From: Plantago major
Taxonomy: Eukaryota; Streptophyta; Magnoliopsida; Lamiales; Plantaginaceae
NCBI GenBank assembly: GCA_026545765.1
Contig: CM048842.1
Span: 70,669,871 to 70,733,870 of the forward strand
Reading direction: 5' to 3'
Length of the DNA: 64,000 nt
Position numbers and translations under genes: made by a program. Below the pieces are notes generated by a model. It searched no databases. It had not been told where the DNA came from and saw only the letters and a program-made list of their open reading frames with translations. The first letter of the stretch is position 1, and each line of letters starts with the position of its first letter. Below are positions 31,813 to 42,826 of this stretch, piece by piece.

Positions 31813-33823
31813 ACAGTTTGGCATCTCATGATGATTTTCTTGCTACTGTATCTGTTTGGAACCAGGAAGTACACGGCCAGTCCATGTATATCTTATGGCG
31901 AAAATTGCAATTACTTCAGAGGCACCTCAAGCCTCTTACGAGACAGCTCCTTGGCACGACTCATAATCTCGAGTCTGCACGAGTTGCTCTCTCCCGTGCA
32001 CAGCAAGAACTTATTCAAGATCGGTTTAATGTGGGTCTCATCCAACAGGTTAAGCAGCTATCTGAGGAGGTCATAAAATGGAATGAAATGGACGAGATGA
32101 TTGCGGCACAAAAAGCTAAAGTCCACTGGCTTCGTACTGGAGATGGAAACAACGCGTTCTTTCATGCCACTGTTCGTGAAAAGAACCGTAAGGTGGGTAT
32201 AACGAAGCTCATTGCCTCGGATGGCCGGGTTCCGACCTCACCGCATGACCTGGAAGGGGAGATCTTTCGCTTTTATGGCGATCTCGTTGGCACGGCTGCC
32301 CAGCAACTGGCGAATGTTCATATTGATGCACTAAGATCCGGTAAGCAGCTTAGTCGAGTGGAACGGCTGGAACTGACTTTGCCCATCACCGAGAAAGAAA
32401 TATGGGAAGCTTTAAATGACATCGGGGATAATAAAGCCCCTAGGATTGATGGTTACAATGCTAAATTTTTCAAATCTGCATGGGGGATAATCAAGGGGGA
32501 TGTCATTCGATCTGTTCTGGATTTCTTCCATTCAAATCAGCTATATGCGGCTGCCAACTGTACGTTGGTCACTCTCATCCCGAAAACTGCTAGCGCTTGC
32601 ACTATGAAGGAGATGAGACCGATTTCGTGTTGCTCTACTGTCTACAAGATCATCTCTAAAATTCTCACGAAGAGATTGAGCCGTGTCATTAATTCGGTTG
32701 TTGATGAAAGCCAATCTGCGTTCTTGCCAGGAAAGGTAATCCATGATAACATCTTCCTGGCTAGTGAGCTTGTTCGAGGTTACGACCGGAAGGCTATCTC
32801 TCCCCGTTGTATGATACAGATGGATCTGCAGAAGGCGTTTGATACTGTTGAATGGAGGGCGTTGCAATCGGTTCTGGAAGAGATGGGATTCCCGGCACAG
32901 TTTGTGACTTGGATTATGATATGTGTAACGTCGGTCTCCTATCGTTATGTAATTAATGGCTCCCCCTCGAAGCTTTTAAAAGCTAAGCGAGGGCTCCGGC
33001 AAGGTGACCCTATTTCCCCACTACTGTTTGTTATTATGATGGAATACCTTCACCGAGTACTTAGCCTTCTTAAGAGGGATCCGGATTTCAATTTCCATCC
33101 CCGTTGCGAAGAATTGGGTATAACTAATCTGTGCTTCGCTGATGACCTTCTCCTCTTTGCCCGAGGTGATCTTCGATCAGTAGAGCTGCTACTTGACCAT
33201 TGCCGCATTTTTTCAGCTTCCACGGGTTTATCTGCGAACCCCGGAAAGTATCAGATTTTCCTGGGAGGCGTTGCTCGATCTGATAGGGATGCAATTGTGC
33301 ATATGACGGGTTTTAAGCTAGGCAAGTTACCTATAAAGTACCTCGGGGTACCTCTATCCACTCGAAAACTTACCATTCAAGATTACCAGCCACTGATTGA
33401 CCGAATCACATCTCGCATTCGGCACTGGACATCTAAGCTGCTTAGCTATGCCGGTAAATTTCAGCTTATTCGTAGTGTGCTTCATGCCATGACCAGCTAC
33501 TGGATACAGGTTTTCCCGCTCCCATCAGCAGTCCTCAAGCGCATTGAATCTATCTGTCGCTCTTTTCTGTGGAGTAACACTGATGCTATTACCAGAAAAG
33601 CACCTGTTGCATGGGACAAAGTTTGCGATGAGAAGAATCACGGGGGCCTCAATTTGATTTCCCTTGTTGATTGGAATAAGTGCACCATTGCTAATTTACT
33701 CTGGAACCTGTGCATCAAAGCGGACAGGTTGTGGGTGAAATGGATACATTATTATTACATAAAGGACCGAAATGTCATGGATGTCATGATAAATGCGAAT
33801 TGCTCATGGATTATGAAAGCTGT
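31686..33823 (+). pseudogene. LINE ORF2, reverse transcriptase domain (interrupted by copia B)
   Basis: The frame continues FHFMNSLASHDDF, then KVHWLRTGDGNNAFFHA, then RT: LNDIGDNKAPRIDGYNAKFFK, LVTLIPKT, MRPISCCSTVYKIISKILTKRL, ESQSAFLPGKVIHDNI, QMDLQKAFDTVEW, GLRQGDPISPLLF, and the active site FADDLLLFARG at 33135 onward, then KYLGVPLSTRKL. It breaks at SWIMKAV where copia B inserted (33824). Joined across B and one target duplicate, the reading frame continues into 49952 without a shift. KAPRIDG is usually KAPGxDG, so one conserved Gly has changed. Confidence 0.9.
33819..33823. repeat. target-site duplication of copia element B (left copy)
   Basis: GCTGT, identical to 49947-49951. Confidence 0.95.
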
Positions 33824-35474
33824 TGTTGGTCCAGATAACGACAAAGTAAAATACTAGGAGGGGGGGTGAATAGTCTTTTAAAACTTTTGTCGATAAACAC
33901 AGTTTCTCAGATATCTGTGAAGATATCTGATACTTAATTTCAGAGAGCGGAAGACTTTTCTGTGATAAGTGCACATGCTCAGCAAGATAAGTGTAAATAC
34001 TTTGCAAGATAAATAAAGCAAGTAATAAACCGCAGAAAGTAAATAACACAAGTCTTTTTATAGTGGTATCTGAAGGTGGCGTAATCCTTCAACTAATCCA
34101 CTTCGGCCTTTCTCAGACCTAGAATCCACTAAGACAGATAATTGAGGTAACCTTACAAGTATCTTCTCTTGATTCCTAAATACACTAGGTTCCAACCAAG
34201 TGTTCCCCCTGAGTTATTCCCCAGCTTTCACAGCCAAGTACTTCCTGTACTCAGAAACCTTTTGAGCTATTCCTTAGCTTCCCAAGCTAAGTACTTCCTG
34301 TGCTCAGTAACCTTGGAGTTATTCCTTAGTTTCCCAAACTAAGTACTTCCTGTACTCCACGCCAAATATGGTGTTGGTTTTAGGTTTGTTTGTCAGGTGA
34401 GCTTCTTTAATAACTTATTCAGTTATTCAGAAAGCTCTATGAATCAAGTATACTTAATACACTTTGCAATGTATGGTATCTTGTTCTTTACTGACCCAAG
34501 TCTATGATAAGTGTTCAAGAGAATGAATCTCAGATTATGAAATCTTAGTTCAACTCTTTCACAAACAACAATGCTTGTTAAGGATCAAGACACTTAGAAC
34601 TTTTGTGCTACTTAGAATCAAGAGCTTTGGTCGCAACAGAAAGCTTGAAGGTAAGTAGTATGCTTGAGAGAGCTTGTGTGAGAGTATTAGTTCTGTATTC
34701 AGTGTTCTAAGAATGTGTGTTCTCAAGCAGTCTAAGTGTTGATATTTATAGATGAATTTGAGTGCCGTTTGAATAGTATTCGTTAGGCTTAAATCAAATT
34801 CAAACTATTGATATCTGTGTATAGTACTGTAGCAGGTTTGTCTTCTTTTTCAGAAGCTACCGTTTTTGTTCAGACATCTCTGTCCGCACATTTAATGCAT
34901 TGTACTATACTTTGTCATGTAGTGCCAACGGAACTATGCATTGTATCAGAGATCTTTATATTATCAGATTTCTCTGAAGATTTGCACGTCCTTTTCAAGA
35001 GATTATCAGAACTCCAGATACCACTTGTTGAAACAACTTTGTTATAATATTTTTTTTTTCAGAAACATAGTTTATGTCCAAGGTATCTGAGTGTAGATAT
35101 ATGTGGGCACTTTCCTCGTTTCAGAAACTACTTATTCTCATATATCTTTTGCAACACTTGTGTTTCGAAACACTTGTTTCTTCAAGATATCTGGACATAG
35201 GTATCTGAAAAACATTTGTCTTCAGCAATCTTGTGCAATCTTCAAGTCTTCAAAATTGTTGAACTTTTCCTGCTGGATGTCTTCTTCTTGGTCTTCTTCA
35301 TAAAATAAAAATTACATTTCGAGACCTAACATCCTATACAAGATTTGCTAGACTATCATACTTAGTGAGTTTCCTCTTTTACAGTGTTCAAGTGAACTAA
35401 GAGTACTAATCACCTTTCTGAGCTAAGATAAGTCATTAGGTTGCTGATCAAAATCTAAACAGATATTCCTAACA
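33824..35474 (-). repeat. 3' LTR of copia element B
   Basis: 1651 bp, TGTTGGTCCAG ... CTAACA. TATA (minus) at 34743-34751. Three 52-bp repeat units at 34209-34366. About 37 bp near 34420-34480 are missing from the other LTR. Confidence 0.93.
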
Positions 35475-35489
35475 AATTTCCCCCATTTT
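35475..35489 (-). other. polypurine tract of element B
   Basis: AAAATGGGGGAAATT on the minus strand next to the 3' LTR, identical to element A. Confidence 0.85.
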
Positions 35490-35862
35490 GATCAGTCAAT
35501 GGTGACTATCTGACCTATTACAAATCTGGATGAGGAAACAATACACCACTTAATCATTTCTTATGATCTTTCAATTCATATAATTAAGTGCAGAAAGTAA
35601 ACATCAACAAAATCACAAGGTGTGATCTTTGCTGACAAGTTATCTTTTATAGAAAAAGATATCTGAGAGTAAGTTCATCAGATATATTACAACGAAAGTT
35701 CAGAGATAACTTTAATACATAAAGTACACTTCAGCTCAGTCAGCAAGATACAAAATACATAGTAAATTAGGACAACAGGAGTAACCAAGCTCCAAGTAAA
35801 CATCCTAATAAACTAGTCTTCAAGTCTTCAACACATCAAGTCTTCAAAAGCAGTTCCATGGA
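35490..35862 (-). other. 3' untranslated region between accessory gene and PPT, element B
   Basis: About 370 bp, AT-rich, no ORF. It matches 8989-9352 in element A. Confidence 0.6.
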
Positions 35863-38800
35863 TCAATCTGCAAATTTCCTATCACCAAACCTTTTGATGT
35901 CATCAGAGTAGTCATAGAGAAGTGTTCTGACAATCATCTATGTGTCTCTGGCAAAACCACAGACTTCCTTCTAGGTTTTGGTAGGATTTTTCTTGACAAA
36001 ATGCTTGACCCACAGACACTTTCCCCATTTCCAGGCATGCTCGATTCTTATATCTGATAGCTTGAAGTATTCATAGATGATCTTCAGATATCTGATGTCA
36101 CCCTTGTATTGATCTTCAATCAAGTAGAAGGACTCATAGGGTACCACAACAAGTCTTGCTCTTGTACCTGTTCCAGTGATGTTGAGAATTCTGTGCACAT
36201 CATCTGGCTTTCCATAAGGACATTCATCAGAGAGGTCCTTTTTCATGGCTTCTATTCTCTTGATTACTTCAAAATCCAACCAAGCTTTGATGTGATTGGT
36301 GTTGATCAAGATTGGCTTGTCTTTTCTCCATGCCATGAGCTGTTTATAGATTGGTTCTGGAAATCTTGAGTTTACCAGTGGATGCTTAAGTTCCAGAATC
36401 CAGTAGCCATTCTTCTGATTAATGCACCTGTAGACAGAGGAGTCACTGTTGGTCTTCACATACTCAATTTTGGCTTCTTCAGGCCTGATTGGTAGTTGAA
36501 GTTGTCTTTGTTCAGCTCTCAGTCTGTTTCTCCTTTGTCTAGAATTCTCCTTTGGGGTAATGCTTGAAGAACCACCCTGGATAGACTTGGTATTTCCAGA
36601 GGGTGTTTTAGCTGCCAAAGGCTTTGCAGCTATGGGCTCAGTTAGGCTTTCAATTTTTCTTTTTCTGTGAAGAGGAGCTTCATCTTCATCAGTCTCTTCA
36701 TCATCATCAAGATCAATTCTTGTGAGAACTTTGCAGCCTTCTTCATTGCCCTGGGATTTGATTTGTCCTTCTTCTTTAGAAGATTCATCAATCCCTCTTA
36801 CCTGTCTTCTCCTTGGAGCCTTGGTACTCCTTGGAGGTTTCTGTGCCATGGACCTTGTTATCATTGAAGTTCCTTCAGTTGGTTTCTGGGAAGTAGCTAC
36901 TATTTGCAAAGCAGCTTGACTTGAGGAGGGCTCATTGATTCTGAGTGGTGGCTGGGAAGTTTTCTTGTTTCTTCTTCCTCTCTGAGAAGCACTAGCTCCA
37001 GATTTATTCTTATGTCCTTCTCCTTCTTCCCATTCCCCCTGACTTTGAGGTCCAGATTTGTACAATCCTTCCCCCTTAGTCATTGTTGGCTGACTAAGTC
37101 TCATAAAGGATTCTGAGAGAGACTCAAAATTTCCTTGTAAATAGTTATAGGCAGTGACCAACTTCTGAAGTTCAGCTTTGAGATCCTGATTTTGTTTGAT
37201 AAGTCCATTTTCCTTATCAGTGAGCTCTGCCAATGGGCCTAGTATGGCATCTGCTTTTCCAGCAGTGTAACTTGCCTCATGAAAAGCTTTTTCAGCTAAT
37301 GACATATCATCGTCCCTTATCATTCCCAGATCCTTCTGAGCAATGACCATGCTGGTTGTTCTCTGAGTGATGAGCTCAGTGAATTTCTTCATATCTGAGG
37401 GGACAGAGGCAATTACTTCTTTGTTTTGTGAAGACAACTCCTTTTTAAGATGTGCCAAAACTTGGTATCTATTCATGTATTCTTGGGAGTGGACATTTGG
37501 TAGTTTGTTGAAAACTTCAGGAGCAATTAGCTTCCTTTTCAGATGAGAAACCGCCAAGTGTTCATTGCGGTGTTCTGCCAAAGTCTTGTCTTCTTCATCA
37601 TCTGAGTCATCAGCCCAGTGATCATCATCCTCTTGGACCTTTTCAAGATTTTCTAGTCCAGCAACCATCTCAAAGATGGGCTTCTTTCCTTTCTGTGAGG
37701 AGGATGGCATATCTTTTGATGGTGATGTAGCCTTAGCATCATGCTTTGCTTCAGATACTTCTTCAGTATCTAGTTCCTTAGTAATAGCATTTACAGCATC
37801 TTGAAGCTCTTTGACCACAGAGTAAGCTACCATTTCTTGTAAGTATTGATCTTGTAGTTGATTAAGCTTATCTCTGGATATAGCTAGCTCTTCTTCTAGT
37901 TGAAGATGGAGCTTTTGTTCTTCTTCCAACAGTTGTTTGAGTTGAGCAGCTCTGGTTTGTGTATTCAGTATCTTCTGAGTTGTTTCCTCAGAGTGCTCAA
38001 CTACTTGTTCAGTAGTGTCCTTTTGTTGTTGGGAAGATGGATGGGTAGATTTTTGAGGAGATGGAGGAGGGGATTGTTATGATGTCCTCTCAGTGTGCTT
38101 TTCAGCAGCTGAGGCAATGTTTCCTTGTGGAATCCCTCCCGTCCCTGGTGCAGGGGCATCATCATCATCCTTCTTATCATTATCATCCTTTTTGTGATGG
38201 TCAGAGGGAGGTTCATCAAAGTTATTCTCATCTATTTCTTCCTCCTCATCGTCTTCAGATACAAGATTAATCACTTCAGGAATACTGATCTTCTGCCCAT
38301 TAACCTCTTCTTGCTCAGAAGGAATAAATTGTAGAGTCTGGGGCAGGACTGGCTTGAATGCCATCTGCAATCTTGTCTGACCATCAGCCTGATTGAAGGC
38401 TTGAATCAACTTGTGTGCCACTTCTCTGGAGAAATCCTTATGCAATAAAGTCGCAACTTGATACTATTCCGTGGGGAACATTGCATGGATGTAGTTCTCC
38501 AAATCAAGAGCTCGTGCTCGTCTCGTAGGTTGATCTATGATTCTCAATATTTCAAAGAGATCAGAGCACTTTAACCTCTGCCATTTCTTGAAGCATTGAA
38601 TGTGTTTTGGCAGGGTATGAGCCTTGAAGAAGGGAAGTAGGTCCTTTTTCTCATTATCAGGAACCTTCGTGGCACTTGTTTGAGCCTGAAAGAAAGAGTT
38701 TTGAGTTAGATTCAAAACTTGTGTAGATATCTGAGTACGAGTGTAGTTAGGTTTCTGAGTTACCTGAAGGCTCAGAAACTTATACTACTGAGGCAGGGGG

Positions 38801-41464
38801 TGCCTCAGATATCTTGTTGTGAGGTGGAGACTTGGATGTCTGGTCCTCATCAACCTTTCTTTTTGCTTGATCCTGAGATTAGAAATTATCACAATACTTA
38901 GGAAATTGTCATGAAAGAATTTATGCAATTAAGCTTCAATGATTTCTGAGTTTTCCACTTACTTCCTCAACAGGAGGCTCAGAATCATTTTTCGCAGAAA
39001 CTTTCTCATTTTCAGGTGTTCTTTCTGGTGATGTTGCCTTGGGGGCTTCATCAATTTCCATGGGTGCAGGGGATGTCGCAACTCTTTCCCCTTGCACTTC
39101 TACTTCTGAATGAGCCTGTAAGTAGAAAGTATTGAGTAATTAGAGAAGAATTTATATTAACCCATGATGAAGAATGTTTGTCACTGAGTTTTATATACCT
39201 TCTCACCAGAAGGCTCAATGGCATTTTCTTCAGAAACCTTGACGGTCTCTGGGTCCTTTTCTGGCATTTCTGCCTTATCTTCTTCTTTCTCAGTTGGAGC
39301 CTATTAGAAACATCCACTTAATTAGTTAAGTATTTCAACATATAACTGAAATTTAACATCTTAAGGAATTCTTTATCACCTGTGGCACAGGATCAGATTC
39401 CCCAAGAGGTGAGGTTGTGGAGGCCTCTTTCTCAGTCTCTGAGGCAAGCTTTTCAGCTTCCTCTTGTTCTTGTGTTTCTAAATCAGCCTGTAACAAAGAA
39501 ATTTTTGTTCAATAACAAGATTAATAAACACAAAATATCACAAGTAGAGAGTTAAACCATTCAGCTACCTGAGCAGTGTCAGGCTGATTGGTCTCTGGAA
39601 CTTGTGACCCTTATATGCTTTGGTCTTGTTGTTCCATTTCAGCTTCTTTGTTTGAAGTTTCAGGTACTTCAGACCTTTCCTGAGTATACAACTCAGTTGC
39701 CTCCCCTGGTTGATCATTCTGAGCAGATGTCTCAGTTTGATCCCTCTCTAGGAGTTGGGGAACCTGCTCATTTGCAGGATTTTCTTCAACAATGAAAGAT
39801 GCTGGTATCTGTAACTCAAGTACCATTTCAGCAGTATCCACATCTGACTGTTGTGGTTGTTGTGCTTGAGACAGACTTTTGAGTGTTGAGGCAATGGCAG
39901 TATCCTCCAACACTAAGCTATCACTCATCAGAGCATCTTCAATATGCTTGATCTTTTCCATTACGATGGTGTAATTTGTCCGATGACCTTGACACGATTT
40001 CTTCAGCAACCTTTGAAACAGGTGCTTGTTCAGCAACCTGTGGTGCAGGTTCTTCTTCAGATACCTCTACACCAGTTACTTTTTCAGTAACCATAGCCCT
40101 TTTCGATTTTTCTAGGACTTGAGAGATGACTAATTCATCATCTTCATCGTCAGAGCTCTCATCAGCATTAGGAACTGATTGGTCCATAATCCCTGCGGTT
40201 TCTACAGATAGGGCTTGGTATCTGTCACTACTTTCTTTAGCAGCATTTATGAGTTCATCAGCAAGGCTTTCTGTAATAGTCTTGACATTTCTAAAAGAAC
40301 TTTCTCTTGCTGAGTCTACTTGTTCAGTAGCCGATACCTATTTTGCAACATTGATGAGTTCATCTGCATTTATGAGTTCATTGGCAGTGGCGTCAGGTAT
40401 CTGGGAATCGACAACCTCAATGGGTGTGCCTTCTGATTTGCCAGCAGACTTCTTTCGTGAAGTTCTGGGCTTCTTGGTCGCAACCTTTCCCTCGGATACC
40501 TCTTCAGTCTTTCGCTTCTTGGAACCTTTCTGAGATCCAGTAACCTTTTTCATCATGTTCGTATACTCATATTTGTAGAGTAGGTTACTGTTGGCTATGT
40601 CAGCCTTCTCTCTGAGCTCAATGTCAAGCTTTTCCAGCAAGTAGCATATCTTTAGACCATAGCTTACTGTGGACTTTGGCTCAGCAAGTCCCTTAGCGAT
40701 TTTAGGCTCGAAGCCTTGAATCTTCTTCACAAACTTCATAAAGGCGTACTTTCCCCAATTGAAAGGGTTTTCCAGCCTTTTGTCTTGTTGTTGTAACAAG
40801 AACATCATCATCCAACGTTCTTGGCTTATCTGGTCAGCACCTCCTTGTAGACCATCAAAGCATCTGTGAAGAATGCATGCCAACACATCCCAGTGAACCA
40901 ACAGATGTCTGGTTACGATGTCGAAGCTTGAAATCGGGGTGTATCGATTTTCAAGATCACACACGCCATCAGACATTGTTTTACACCTTCAAGGAGATCA
41001 TCATCCTTGGTGTTTATTTCAAAATCCTTTCCAAGATTTTGAAGGTCAAACAACTTGCAGAAAGTTGTTAAGTCCAGAAGGATTTCCTTTCCTTGGACTG
41101 AAGTCTTTATAGACACTATTGCAGTGCCTTCAGAAACACAAGATATAATCCTGGAATTATTGTAGAATTCTAACACATCTAATGAAGAAATTCCACTTGG
41201 AAGAGCAGATAGAAAACCCTTGATTTGTGCCTTTTCAAGCATGTCAAGTATCAGTTTCCTATCGGCTTGGTTTTCAACAGCAGCCGTGAGGTATTCCTCA
41301 ATCATGGCACCACCCCAAATCATCATGTGATTTGAAGTCCAATGATCGGGATTAAAGTCTCCTACCAATCGATTGTTCACTATAACCAACTCTGGTGCTT
41401 GCTTTTCAGCAGTACCAGTGGTAGAAGATTGGGGTTTCTGTGTAGATGAACGCTTAGGAGCCAT
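35863..41464 (-). pseudogene. spliced accessory gene of copia element B (post-pol, sense orientation), near-intact
   Basis: ATG at 41464 (MAPKRSSTQKPQSS). Exons inferred from GT..AG pairs and frame: 41464-39569, 39487-39380 (36 codons), 39300-39199 (34), 39115-38963 (51), 38872-38764 (about 40 before an 11-bp deletion) and 38685-35863 (about 940). The five introns are 81, 79, 83, 90 and 78 nt, all phase 0. Exon 1: conserved domain (LVGDFNPDHWTSNH, LEFYNNSRIISC, SVQGKEILLDLTTF, HWDVLACILHRCFDGLQGG), then a basic NLS-like region and an acidic tail. Exons 2-5: acidic modules starting mostly with Ala and ending near a Glu-Pro or Asp-Pro pair. Exon 6: a segment QCFKKWQRLKCSDLFEIL, a coiled coil (QLKQLLEEEQKLHLQLEEEL), a KR-rich region, and a conserved end (GYWILELKHPLVNSRFPEP, VPYESFYLIEDQYKGDIRYLK). 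No membrane span or signal peptide is seen. Lesions: shift near 40975, TAG 40338, shift near 39960, TAA 39611, a stop in exon 5, TAG 38464, a stop near 38080, TAG 35971. SIRE elements are known for an 'env-like' ORF here, but the identity of this protein is unknown. Confidence 0.78.
38686..39568 (-). other. cluster of five short introns and four small exons in the element B accessory gene
   Basis: Introns (minus strand): 39568-39488 GTAGCTG ... TTACAG, 39379-39301 GTGATAA ... TAATAG, 39198-39116 GTATATA ... TTACAG, 38962-38873 GTAAGTG ... TCTCAG, 38763-38686 GTAACTC ... TTTCAG. All are AT-rich and of plant-like minimum length. Exons start GCTGAT, GCTCCA, GCTCAT and GATCAA. The same pattern lies at 12141-13024 in element A. 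Confidence 0.72.
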
Positions 41465-42145
41465 CTCTTTATATAGTGCAAGTGTTTGAAAGTCTGAAAG
41501 AGATTTGGGTGAGAGATTAGTGATTCTTTGCAGAAAAACTAACAGAGATTTGCAGAGATTGAAGAATGGTTTTTGCTATTCTTGTGCAAGTCTGTATGTT
41601 GGATTAGGCGAAAGTAATTTCTTTTGCCAAAATCCTATATATATAGCAATGTAATCTCAACAGACATATACATACAAATTGATTTTATATATACGTATAT
41701 GTGAATTGCAGGCAGGCGTGGGAAAAGGCTTATTCGGCATTAAATGCATAGTGGGCCATGTCAGAATTTCAACAGTCCACTATTTACCGAGAGTTAATCT
41801 CTGCCGTAAAGATCAATCGCCCAATTCATCAAGGGTCACCATTGCTTCTTCAACAATGATCACAATCAACAAATGTAATTGTGCCCATTTAATGAAGTTT
41901 GGCTATTAACTATCTGAATCACGTTTCTATGTGTATGAGAACACTGTTGTATCTGATTCTATCTTATACTCAATATATGTCCAAGTTTTGCACAAAGATA
42001 GAAATAATACAAATTTCAAGATAGTAGTTGACTGTAGACAGTTGTACTATTCTCTTTTGTGTTACCCCTCACTGAGTGATCTAGATATCTGAGTACCCGT
42101 CTCAGAGATCTTCAAATAGCCATTTTACCCTTTAGCCTTTGGTTT
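41465..42145 (-). other. pol-to-accessory-gene spacer, element B
   Basis: About 680 bp, AT-rich, no supported ORF, homologous to the spacer of element A. It contains the TATA-like element at 41636-41645. Confidence 0.6.
41636..41645 (-). promoter_or_regulatory. internal TATA-like element upstream of accessory gene, element B
   Basis: CTATATATATA on the minus strand, about 175 bp upstream of the ATG at 41464. It is identical in element A although the surrounding spacer has diverged. Confidence 0.4.
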
Positions 42146-42285
42146 CTGGATACCCGTTCCAGATTCCTCTTCTCTGGATACCCGTTCCAGATACCTCTTC
42201 TCTGTATACCCGTTCCAGATACCTCTTCTCTGGATACCCGTTCCAGATTTCTCTTCTCTATATACCCGTTCCAGATCCCTTTTCT
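42146..42285. repeat. 28-bp tandem repeat after pol, element B (5 units)
   Basis: Five units of 28 bp starting CTGGATACCCGTTCCAGATA and ending in a CT-rich stretch, with single-base variants. It lies 40 bp beyond the pol stop in transcript sense. Confidence 0.85.
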
Positions 42286-42322
42286 CTCTCCTTTGATATC
42301 TTCTTCAGATATCTGAACTTTT

Positions 42323-42826
42323 TCAGTTCTTTGGTAGCTCCATTAGTCCAAGACTGTGTCTTAAGGCTAAGAATCTACTTTCTTGTAGTGGCTTAGTGAA
42401 GATATCTGCAAGTTGGTCTTCAGTGCCAATCTTGAGTATCTCTATATTGCCTTTTTCAACATGGTCTCTGATGAAGTGGTGTCTAACATCAATGTGTTTT
42501 GTTCTTGCATGAAACTTAGGATTCTGAGTTATGGCAATAGCACTTGTGTTGTCACATAAAATGGGAGTTTTCTCTTCATTGAGTCCATAGTCTCTGAGTT
42601 GTTGTTGTATCCATAGTATCTGTGAAGCACAACATCCTGCAGCAATATATTCAGCCTCTGTGGTAGATGTGGAAATTGAATTTTGTTTCTTGCTGAACCA
42701 TGATATCAATCTAGCACCAAGAAATTGACATGTTCCTGAGGTGCTTTTTCTATCAAGCAGTGATCCAGCATAGTCGGCATCTGAATAGCCAACCAAACAC
42801 AATCCACTTTCTTTTGGATACCACAA
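42323..42826 (-). pseudogene. pol: copia element B RNase H (C-terminal end of pol)
   Basis: The complete domain is readable: [21 protein letters not shown] (first Asp), STSTTEAEYIAAGCCASQILW (Glu), ILCDNTSAIAITQNPKFHARTKHIDVRHHF (Asp and His), then DQLADIFTKPLQESRFLALRHSLGLMELPKN and a stop at 42323. A single TGA at 42827-42829 separates it from the RT frame; element A has GGA (Gly) at that codon. Apart from this stop the domain looks intact. Confidence 0.88.

Noticed and set aside
35863..41464. Calling the accessory gene an envelope gene
   Set aside because: No signal peptide, membrane span or furin-like site can be seen. Position alone is not enough.
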